Origin: Symsagittifera roscoffensis
Taxonomy: Eukaryota; Xenacoelomorpha; Acoela; Convolutidae
Length of the DNA: 64,000 nt
Reading direction: 5' to 3'
NCBI RefSeq assembly: GCF_963678635.1
Contig: NC_087070.1
Span: 35,963,109-36,027,108, forward strand
Part shown: positions 24,152-36,100 of the stretch, piece by piece
Position numbering within the stretch: position 1 is the first letter of the stretch
Layout: each line of letters opens with the position of its first letter
Made by a program: the position numbers and the translations under genes
Notes under the pieces: generated by a model
Databases searched by the model: none
Told to the model about the DNA's origin: nothing
Seen by the model: the letters and a program-made list of their open reading frames with translations, nothing else

Positions 24152-27100
24152 CTAAGATCCTTCAATATCAGTTTTAAGATCAAGAATTTGCTCTTTGGCA
24201 ATCAGAACACATCTTTGACGAGCTTCGTTAGAATGGCTAAACATTGCCTAAAAAAATTTTTTCTTTTGTGACTTGTTTAAATCTTTTTAAAACCTCTTTT
24301 TCTTCAAATTTCAAAATTGCGCCCATGAAAGTCAACCAGGTACAGAGGAAAGGGCAAAAACTTGAATAAAAATGTTAATAGAGTCCCAAAATATTATTTT
24401 CAGGGAAGTATAATGAGAAACACAGATATTAATTGGATCTGATTCAATTTAACACGCATTTTGAAACACACACAGGAACAAGCAACACACGTATCAAACC
24501 TCCCTCTCGTCTCTGTGAGTTTTCACTTCCCGTTCGAACCTCTCGAACTGTTTCTGGAGGAACTGGCGATCCAGTTCCTCACTGTACAGTCTAGAAGTCT
24601 GGGGATCTGCGTATCTTATGTCAAAGTGCTGAAAACAGGAGTACAGATTCCGCATTTCAAAAAGCATTTGAAATATTTTCTTTTTCAACTCGCGCCAAGT
24701 TATTTGTTGATGCGACAGAGTTACTATCGACATTTGGAACTGTAGCTCACAAATTCACTCTCTGCGCCAGGGACGGATGTAGGAGGGACGACTCTCCACC
24801 CTTAGGGATTCGACCCCCTGACCCCCCGAAGGATCCCCCTTTGGTACTATTTTGGGACATCCATTTGACGACTCAAATTGACGACCCCATTTTGGGGCAA
24901 AATGAAGTTGTCAAATGCTTCAGAAGGACAGTGAAGGCTCTTCACAGTCCTTATGAAGCATTTGAATATCGCATTTTTGTCAACTAATCCTGAAGCCAAC
25001 ATGCAGAAAATCTAGAGGCGAATTTTTTTCATTTAAACATTTTTGAATTGACCCAAAAATGACGTTTAAGGCCAAATTTTTATTGACAGTGCTTTGCAGG
25101 AGGCGGAGATTGAGAGCCGGAGACGAGGAAGAACACTGCTCCCCTTCTACACGAGGAAGAAGATTGTTTCTGTTGATTTCGAAATAATTTTTATTGAAAA
25201 CTTAAAAGTTAAAAAAGCAATGCTACAGAGTTTTTAAAGCTGATCCCAAAAAAAGAAACTTATGCAAAAAACTTTCTTCCAAAGTTCGAACATAGAGATT
25301 AAGACTATTTGAATAAAAAAACAGTTATGGTACATTTAGTTTGTGCTTTGCTTAAGATGTCGTGGTGTGAATGTGATTGTATATTGTGATTTTGTTCCAC
25401 TTCGAGCTGGTCGAATGCTAATGCTTAACGTTGTATAAAATGAAGGCTCTTTTCCTTTTCCCCCACCCACCTCACACGAGCATCAATTTTATGGTCTAAG
25501 GAGTGGTTTTACAAGGGCAATTACGAATGCCAAATATGTTTGCCATGGCCTAATCAGTTCGCATGCCAATTTTCATAGCAATCGAGCAACGTGAACAAAA
25601 TTTTTATTTTGTATATCTTTGCAGGTGGGGGGGGGGGGGGGGGGTAGCCAAAATGAACTTAATAGAGTTGTTATAAAAAGATATATGGTGAAAACAGTAT
25701 CACCCGGGTTACCTGTCCATGGAAGTCCATCTCTGAATCGTTCCTTTGACCAATTACAAAGTATGACAACTGACCTTCCTGGTGATGTCGGAGGACCCCC
25801 TCGAAGTGGGTGCGGGGGGATACCTCTCATTGAAAGACCTGATCTTCTCCACCAAGTCCACTGAGCTGCCAGGTGCATTCCGCATCTCCCTCGCCATCTC
25901 TCGCCGCTTCCATTCTGCTTGACTAATATCTCTCCTCTGCTCGTCCAGAAGCTCCCGCCGTCTCTTCACATTCGACTGCTGGTCTTTGTTGTCCAGACAC
26001 TGCGAGAAAATCACGTATTAATTTAGGGTTCAGGGGCGTTTGACAAACATTAGCTTCTCCACAATCCCTCCCACCACCCCCCAATCGCCTCCAAGGACTT
26101 GGATCCCTTCAACATCGTACCCCTCGTTTTTGATCCTATTTTAGTACATCCATTTTTGGAATGCCAACTCTACAATTTTTTGCCTATTCTTATGAAAAAC
26201 AAAAAAATGTGAAAAAATATTGCAATGTCCGACTGCAATTTTTTTATTTTTTTTTTACAAGAATGGGTGCGCTCCCCCTACAAAATTAGTTTATTTTGCA
26301 GCCGAAGGCACCTGTAAAAAATTTTATGACCAGTCAACCAAAAATGGATGTCTTAAAATAGAGCCAAAGGGGGGACACTTTGGGTAGGCAGGGGGTCGAA
26401 TTCCTGGAAAAATAGGGGCGTCTGCTTCCTCCCCGCCGCTTCTTCCTTAATCCGCTACTGATAAAATATACTAATTTTTCATAAATTTCTCCTTTTTTCG
26501 TTTCAGCTAAACTAACTTGTCGTTCAAGTTTTTTCTCTCAATTCAAAAGTAGTTTCCAGGTCCGTTAGAGCAGTAATTTTATTGCAGTTACTTTATTACA
26601 TAACAGTAACTTAATTACGTAATAGTCCTGTCGGAACTTTCCGTTCAGCAGTGTCTTCACTTTGCCCGTGTTTGAGTCTGTGATAGGCGCCCCACTGCCT
26701 GGTTTCCCAAATGGAAAGTATGTTTTGTCTCTGTCCAGGGCAGCTGTCCCTTTGGGAGTCTTGGACCCTGGAATAAATAAAACTTAAAAAAATTTCAAAA
26801 TCAAAAGTATGGTTTTGCTTTTTAAAACGAATTATAGTTGATTTACTTCTATGGCATTGGTAAGTACTTATTAATTATTTAGTTGAATTAATTGTGCAAA
26901 AAAGTATTAGACTGTAAGCGCTCGTCTATAAGTGCCAAGCGGACCTCTAAATAAAGATATTTCTGTATTGTCAATTGAATTTTTCGACAAACAAAAATGA
27001 TTCTCTCATGTGTATGTATCAATGTGGTGATTTTTGTAGTTTCTTGTTCCGAATTTCAAAGGGAGTCAGGCAGACATATGTCTGGGGTGTTTTTTATATT

Positions 27101-30100
27101 CAGACCAATTTTTCAAAGAAAGTCGACAGCGTATGAATATGGATTCGAAAATCGTTGGATTTCTGAGCGAGTATGCTTGCAATACATAACAATGGGGATG
27201 GTAACGCTGCTCGAAGAAAACTTGACACTTTCAAAACGCGAAATATTTATGCCTGACAAATTATCCGCACTGAAATCATTCCATAGTTGAATTGAGGTCA
27301 ACTAATTGGTTCGACTCAAAATTTAGCACTTACGCTCGATATTGGGAGAAAAAAATTTATTGTGTATCGAAGTTTTACTTAACAAAAACTTGTCAAGACT
27401 AAATAAGGAGCAGTTGGAACCTTCAGGGCTTTCCTGATATACGAGCAGACTTGTTTCAATATAAGCTGTTGACAAATGTTGTCTGGTTTTCCCAAATCGC
27501 ACATTATTAAAATGGCAGATCGTTATCGGGAAAAACAACAAGTTTCCTCATTAGAAGGTGAATTGAAGTTGACTCACAGCAATCAATCACAGCAATCAAT
27601 CACAGCAATCAATCACAACTTTAACTGATCACATGCATGGATATTTTATGGGTAAAAATTGATCTAAATGGATCATTTTTTTTGAACTAAAATTTTGTTG
27701 TTTCGCTTTTCGTAACAACGATGGGTTTTTTTTCAGACAAACTTCGACTTTTTAACTAGCCATTTGTGACGGAATTTTTTTATCATTCAAAAGATATTGT
27801 TGTTATGAGCTTAAAATTGAAAAGATATTTCACCTGTGATTATTTTTTGTAAAGTTATGAGGGTTTAAAGGTTGCGATTTTGGCCATTTTGACCAATTTG
27901 GGACAATTACCGCGCGATATAATTCGAGCTATTAACACGTAACCGGAGATTTAATCTGTCTTAGAAATCGTTCCAAATTGGTTGAAAGAAGCTTATTTGC
28001 CATAATTGGTTTGTTTCAAGGAACGAAATCTATCATTTTGTAATTTATATGGCGTGTGGGGGATGATTTGCATTTAAAAAAATTCATATAAAAAAATTCA
28101 TTTTATTTTATTTCAATTAATTTTTTAAAGTTATTTTTGGTCCATAAATCTTAAAAGGCAGTAGGAACATTCAGGGCTTCGCCCTGATACAAGCAGTCTT
28201 GTTGGGGTTTTAAAGATTGCCATTTTGGCTAATTTGGGACAATTAACGCGCGATATATTTCGCGCTAATAACGTTTAAGCGGAGATTTAATCCGTCTTAG
28301 AAATTGTTCCAAACAGGTTGAAAGAAGCTTATTTGCCATAATTGATTTGTTACAATAAGCAAAATCTATCAATTTTGTACTTTATATGGCGTAATGGGGG
28401 ATGATTTCACAAAAAATCTCAAATTTCTTCAACTTTTTTTTTGTTTTTATTTTATTACATTTAATTTTTTCATGTTATTACTGCTCCATAGACCGTAAAA
28501 GGCAGTCGGAAATTCCAGGGCTTCGCTCTAAATGATTTAATGGTTCAACATAATCGCTTATCTTCCAAGAAAAATCTCCATTAAATAATAATATTTTTCA
28601 ATAAAAGTTCATGTTTTTTTTCATATACAATTTTATGCCAGCCTTAAGTTCTAGACAATTTTCCCCATTACAAACAATAATATCCCATTTTTTCTCCGTA
28701 TATTTGCTTATTTGTTCTAAACTAGATTTTGCAAAACTTTAAATTGAAACTAAATTTCGAGCACAAATTATACAATAAAGTTATAACAAGACTGCTCGTA
28801 TCAGGGCGAAGCCTTGAAAATTCCGACTGTCTTTTAACGTTTATGGAGCAGTAATAACATAAACAACATAAAGAATTAAATGAAACAAAATAAAATGAAA
28901 AACTTTTTTTCTAAATTTGAAAATTTGTCTATGAAAATCATCCCCAAAACGCCATATAAAGTACAAAACAATAGACTTCGCTCATTGTAATAAATCAATT
29001 ATGGCAAAGAAGCTTCTTTCAACTAATTTGGAACGATTTATAAGACGGATTAAATCTCCGCTTACACGTTAATAGCGCGAATTATATCACGCTTTAATTG
29101 TCCCAAATTGATCAAAATGGCAATCTTTGAACCCTCATAACTTCAGGAAAAATGATCACAGGTGAAATATCTTTTCAAATTTAAACTCAAAACAATAATG
29201 GCTTTCGAATGATATAAAAAAAAAATTCGTCAAAAAGGGCTAGTTAAAAAGTCGAAATTTGTCTGAAGAAAAAAAACCACCCCGAGCACAAAATATTCCG
29301 TTACTTTCGTATCGAAAGTCGGAACAAAAACCATCACTGTATCTCGGATTTGAAAACCAAACTGAAAATACAAAATCATAAAATTGGTCGATAGAAATCA
29401 ATTTTGGCATAACCAGTTTAATCAAAATCAATCATAATGGGTTTATTGATAGTTAATTTGCCGAAAATTTAATTGATTAATATTGAAACAAGTTCGTTTT
29501 TTGTTTTTCAAAAGTGTTTTGAAGACAGACAATAAAAGTCTATAAACACCGATTTTTATCCATTGATCCTTAACACGGCTGTGTTTTTTTTATCCAACTA
29601 TCCTTAAGTTTGTTGATTTTCTGTTACGCAAGATGACGGGTTATTGCAAATTACTAATGTCAAATGCGCTTACAATAATCATATTATAGAACTTTTTATG
29701 AAAACTAATTTTTGCAACTATGTTTAATTAAAGTTTTTGTTCGGTAGGCCATTTTTTGAAGTCATTTTTGAATGCTATATATTGATCCAGAATCACTCCA
29801 CGATACTAAATTTGTACGAGTTTGTAATTAAACTGCTTATAATAAGAACAAGACTGCTCGTATCAGGGCGAAGCCCTGAATGTTCCGACTGCTTTTTAAT
29901 GTTTTTGGAGCAGTAATAACCTATAAAAAAAATTAAAGGTAATAAAATAAAATTAAAACTTTTTTTTCTGAAATCATCCCCCCACACACCATTTTAAGTA
30001 CAAAAGGATAGATTTCGCTCCTTGTAACAGATCAATTTGGCAAATAAGCTTATTTTAACCAATTTGGAACGATCTCTAAAACGGAATTAAATCTCCGCTT

Positions 30101-33100
30101 ACGCGTTAATAGCGCGAAATTTATCGCCGCGTTAATTGTCCCAAATTGGCCACAATGTCAATCTTTAAACCCCCACAACTTTACGAAAAATGATCACAAG
30201 GTGAAATATCTTTTCAAATGTAAACNNNNNNNNNNNNNNNNNNNNNNNNNNNNNNNNNNNNNNNNNNNNNNNNNNNNNNNNNNNNNNNNNNNNNNNNNNN
30301 NNNNNNNNNNNNNNNNNNNNNNNNNNNNNNNNNNNNNNNNNNNNNNNNNNNNNNNNNNNNNNNNNNNNNNNNNNNNNNNNNNNNNNNNNNNNNNNNNNNN
30401 NNNNNNNNNNNNNNNNNNNNNNNNNAAAAAATGTTCCGGACAAAGTTTTTGGTAGACCTTGCAAAGCTCGTTTTTTGAAAACTACAGGGTCTTTCAGTTA
30501 GAATGGTTTTTTTGAAACGTCTATAACTTTTTAATGGAACATTGGATTTAACTGATTCTTTTTACTTTTATTATATAACAGATTAAAATTTTTGAACACG
30601 TACATAAGAGTTATAATAACTGCTGGAAATGTCCGCCATTTTCTTGAATACAAAGATGTAACCGCTTCTCAAAATTTGTTGCTGCTTTCACTTCCTGCGC
30701 CGGAGTTATTGTTCCACAAGCGTTCTCCACAGTTTGCATAAAATTTGGGACTGTCTGGGGGTTAAATATCATTTTACCCAAATGACCCCATAGCCAAAAA
30801 TTCAATGATTCAAGCCTGGGCTTTGGGGTGGCCAAGGAATCGCACTCCTCCTGCTTATAATCCTCGCGCCAAATTTTAAGTGGAGCCACGTGACGATTTT
30901 TTCTGTGCAGTGGCACGTTGCACCATCCTGCATAAACCACAGGCGCCGAAGATCGCGGCGTTGTCAGAAGAATTGGCCAGAGTTTAGACTGCAACATGCC
31001 AAAGCCCGGACTTGAATCCATTGGATTTCTGGCTATGGGGTCATTTGGGTAAAATGATATTTTGATGCCAACACCCAGACAGTCCCAAATCTTATGCAAA
31101 CTGTGGAGAACGCTTGTGGAACAATAACTCCGGTGCAGGGAGTGAAAGCAGCAACAAATTTTGAGAAGCGGTTACATCTTTGTATTCAAGAAAATGGCGG
31201 AAATTTCCAGCAGTTATTATAACTCTTATGTACGTGTTCAAAAATCTTATTCTGTTATATAATAAATGTAAAAAGAATCAGTTAAATCCAATGTTCCATT
31301 TAAAAGTTATAGACCGTTTCAAAAAACCATTCTAACTGAAAGACCCTGTAGTTCTGATTTTCAAAACCGCAGATTAATCTATGCTTTTCCATTCTTTTGC
31401 ATGGAAGTTATAATCTGGATGGTGAAGATGGTGAACCTTTTTTGTTTTTTGCTTGTGGGGACATGGGCTTGGGAGTGAGACCCGAACTGAGGGATAGACT
31501 GTCCCCCTCTCCATTTGGACCAATCAGTCGTCTCTCAGAAGCTCCAGCTGCTCCCCCGAGCGAGTTCTTCTTCTCACCACCTGAATTAAAAACGAACGAT
31601 TAAACAAAACACAGTTGAGATACATCGGAAAACTGGAAATGCACGCAGAGAATTGAGTCATGATCAAAGAAAAATATAGCCAATCAAGGTCCGCAAGAGG
31701 CATGGTTGCGCACAATTGTAGTGTTTGTATAAAAGAATTAACGTAATTAACTTTAATGAGCAAAAATTGTGCTAAATAACGTCGAAAAAACTGCATACAC
31801 AAGAAAAAAACATCAGAAGAAAAACTTGGAAATTTGGAAAGTATTAGAAACTCACAAAATTGAATGAAACGTACACCGTTTAAGAAGAGATTGTGAAATT
31901 ACAAAAAAAATGGTAATAGATTTTTTAGGTCGACTAAATTGATTTTCCGAGCGCTCGCAGAACAAACACTATAAAGACCATATTTTGACAAAAGATTTGA
32001 CAAGGTTTTGATCAAAATATTGCGCTTTATGGCACGCGCTCCCCTCGATATTTCAATATATTTGCTTTACAGGCGCCTTAAGAAAAATTTTATGGTTGGT
32101 CGGTCAAAAATGGATGTCATAAAAATGTAACAAAAGGAGTACGCTTAGGGTGGTGAGAGGATCGAATCCCTGAGGGGGGTGGGCATCCGAACCCTCGACG
32201 CCCTGCATCACCCCCTGGTTTTGATATTTATCTGCACTTAGCAGTAGACACTCTCGGTTCGAGGCCACGATTCTTTGCTCTGACCAAAAAAACATCATTT
32301 ATGACCGTAACTGTGAAAATTTGAATTCAGACCGTAGAACCAGAAAGTAGATCCGTAGACCCCAGACTGCGGGAGTTACAAACATCTGGTCAGACTGGGG
32401 GATTATAAAAAACCGTGCAGACCATAAGCACCAAACACATATATTCAGATTGACACATCAGGGGGACTGAAAATATGTGTTCAGATTGAGGGGACAAAAA
32501 GTATTTTTTGAGACGCGGTGACGAAAGCAGTCCTTCAAACAGTAAAAATCAAAATCATCTATTCAGATCACTGGAACTAAAAAGTATCTGTTTAGACGGC
32601 AGTGAGTATTAAAAATGTATGTTCCGACTACAGGGACGAAAACATTTGTTCAGAGACAAAGAACTAAAAATGACGGTTCAGACCGTAAGAATCAAAAGTA
32701 ATCCTATAGACCCCGAAGAATAAAACATGTCTGTTTAGACTATAGGGATTAAAATTGTCTGTTCATACCGTGCCAATCAAAATAATTGTTCAATCCAGGG
32801 GCGGGTCTAAGATAAATTTTGGGAAAAAAAACAGGTCAAAAAAGTCAATTTTAGGCACTTTTTGGAAAATTTTGCCGTTTTTTGGCGCGCGCTCCCCATA
32901 TTTATTATATATTGACGCCAAAGGCGCCTGCACTGTAGAATTATTTTAGGATCGGACGGCCAAAAATGGATTTCTTAAAATGTACCAAAGGGGGACCCTT
33001 TGGGTCGGCAGGGGGTCTAATGCTCCAGCCACGCCATACACCCCAAATCCACCCCTGGTTCAGTCAGTTGCACTTCTCTTTTTTAAAGACAGTTGTCCAA

Positions 33101-36100
33101 AAGAGGAGCGCAAAATCACAAATACTAAAAAATGCTTTTTTTGCCAAATATGGACAAAAATTAATATTGACAAAATCAAACCCTTTTCTTGAAGAATTTA
33201 TGTATAGGGATATAGTAAAGTACCGAAGCCTATTAAAGAAAAGTTTTCAAATTTTCGCGAACCTTCATTTAAAAAATATTTTTTCAGTTATACGCCTTGA
33301 AAACAAATAATGAGTGAGAACAGAAAAAAATAACCGTAACAATACAATCAGTCTTAAGCTCATTCCGAAGTTTGACAATGACATAACTAAAATCCAAGTT
33401 TTTATAAATGATTGAGTTTTTTCCTCTAATGAATTGAGGCAAATAGCCAGTCATTTTTAAAAATTGATTGTAAAAGTTTCGTTGAGCAAGAAAAAAATTA
33501 CTTAAAGCCAAAAAAATCATGCTTTAAAAGTTCCAACATGCAGTTAAAATACAATTTTAAAACTTAAATCAAGTCAGAAAAACTTCCGACTGAACTTTGA
33601 GGCCAACGGAGCAATCATCTCTCTCCACATAATCTTACTTTGTCTCAGATAGCTTAATGAGTACTTAACGCATCTAGTTTAAAAATTTGCTTAATTGCTT
33701 TAAAAGTTTCGGCAGATTCTTTGCAGAATGTGCAACAACAAAATATAATTTTACCAAAATTAGAAAATAGGTTCAACACAGAGGCCAAGCGGAGCTTTAC
33801 ACCACTTGCGATAGAACACACTCATGGGTCGAAAAGCATGAGTCGAAAAACAACTAAAAAACGTTGAAAAAAACTAGATAAACCGAAATTTTTGTATGCC
33901 TCAATGAAGGACACCTAGGGTCCAGCTAAAGCTTGAGGTTCGTGTTTGATATTTTTGACCTCGTTTTACTGATGCGCGATGAAATGCTGATTTAAAAAAC
34001 TGGACATTGCCCAAAATTTTAGTTGTTTCTCTGCTAAAAATAAGCAGGAAGAATGAAAAATTTCGAGATTTTTCTAGTTTTCCTGAAGTAAACACCTTTC
34101 TCTTCCAAAAAATAGTAAGTTATTTTTTTTCTGCATAAAACACTTGCGCCAAATCTTCTCTCAGCTGAAATTATCATCTCGGATTTTTTCAGAAAATTCA
34201 GTATCTTCAGGGTATTTTTTTAATAAATGGTCAAATTTCAAAAATTCAGGCTAGCTTTTTAAAAAACTGTCAAATTAAAAAAATTGACATTTCAATATTG
34301 GAAACTTTTTTCAGCTAAAAATAGGTCGCGGCCGTTAATACAGAGAAGGTTCCAAAAATTTGGTTTCTCATTTGAACACTTAACCTGAGAAATGGCACGG
34401 AAATTTTCGATTAAAAGCAAAAAATTCCAAAAAACGGTCAAAGTTTCAAAACTATCACTTGTTTGAAGACGGCCAAAATTTCTTTCTTAAACACTGGGCG
34501 TAGCAAACTATTATTGTATGCTTCTACCTATTATATTATGTATGCGATTAAACCTATTATAGTCCAAATAACGGTCATTAAATCAGAAAGTTGACATTTC
34601 TGGGAATCATAGCTTTTGGTTTAAAAAATTGGGCGTAGCCACCTATGCGGGAAAAATTAATCCAAGCTGAAAATTTGATTGAAACCAAAAACCAATTTTG
34701 GTAGTGCATTTCTTGAAAAAATATATCAAAAATGGTCGAAACATTCTGACTTTTCCGAGAGCCATAATTTTTTTGTGTCAAAAAAATTTGGGCGTAGTCG
34801 CTTGAGTAAAGGAGTTTCCCACAACCCGTTTGTTGTATTGAACGCAAATCTCAGATATGGTAGGGTATATTTTAATAAAATTCATGGAAATTAGAAAAAA
34901 AGCTTAAAAAAAACTTTTAAAAAATTGACTTTTTCGAGGACGGAACTTTTGTGTAAAAAAATTGTGAGTTGCAGTTAATGCGAGGAGCTTCCCGCCTAAC
35001 TAGAACCCAGTAACTCTAACCCAGTAACTTCATTGAACACAGAACCAGAGGTTTGGGATGTTATTTACCGAGAAAAATAAAGAAGATTCAAAAACGTACG
35101 GAAAAATCAAAATTTGTCATCTCCGAGGGCCATTATTTTATGTGTTAAAATTAATTGGGTAGAGTCGCTTCTGAAGAGGAACTTTTCAAATCCGTTCTAT
35201 TTATTAAACCAAAAAACTCAGATTTCGTAGATTGGTTTTTGGGAAAACGAAAAAATCAAAAGTATTGGTCATTTACTCCCCCGACAGACTTTTTCGAAGG
35301 CTGTAGACAAAGGGGCAAAAGCAAAAAGATAGCAGTGGAGTGCGCAGGCACACAAAAATGAAGGTGGTCTTTCTATGGATACCCCTATTTTGAAAATAGA
35401 TAGAAGGGTTCTTGAGAAAAAAACTAAGTTTTTCGCTAAGTAAGCTAGTTTCAACGCGAAAAAAAAATCTATATCCCGGTTTGATAACGCTTGCTAATCG
35501 CAAGCATAAAGAGAAGAGAATTAGCACCAAAAAAATCCTGCTAAGCGGAATATATTTTTTTGTTTAATAAAAAATCAGAAGTTACTTATTTTTATCAGGA
35601 ATATGCTTGCATGGAGCATATTAAATAATTTAACAAAAGCCGCAATTGACTAGCCAGTTTTTAGGCTCGGAGTTTGAGCGAGTTTTTAATTTGTCTTTTA
35701 AAAAGTGTTCTCCCTGCAACTCTCTAATTAAATTTAAAAAATTTTGTTGCAGTTACATAGCAAATACCTAATTGCTATTGTTGACTATTTCGATCATCAT
35801 TCGATTCTCTTTAAAATTTTCTCTTAGATTGGTAGAAGTAAGCTTTATTCATGCTAACTCTCTGAAATTTTGGCGAATGTTGTTAGACCATTAAAATTAG
35901 AAATTTTTGTTTTTTGATTTTAAAAAAAGATGCTTTGAATACTTGCTGATCTATATCCTTCAAATCTTACTTAATATTACTTAAACTGCCTCGTGGAATA
36001 CATTTTAAAAAGAAAAGAAACATTGAAAAAGAAACATTCTTATGACTCGAATTTAAATGCATTGGTTTTTGAAATCTCCGTTACTATGTTTTCAAAAAGG

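Noticed and set aside
25690..25740. Possible extra exon ending CATGGACAG/GTAACC on the minus strand
   Set aside because: No acceptor with a pyrimidine run upstream, and the flanking exons already join in phase without it.
25619..25864. Plus-strand 81-codon frame
   Set aside because: Antisense to a splice-supported exon (25999-25775) and starts in a G run.
30611..31099. 162-codon minus frame reading through the fold-back element
   Set aside because: It crosses from one inverted arm to the other, mixing the true transposase frame with antisense; not a protein.
31397..31603. Plus-strand 68-codon frame
   Set aside because: Antisense to the phase-consistent minus exon 31580-31437.
32238..32279. 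42-nt phase-1 exon candidate in the large intron
   Set aside because: Weak GTGCAG donor and adjacent to a family C repeat end; kept only as a remark.
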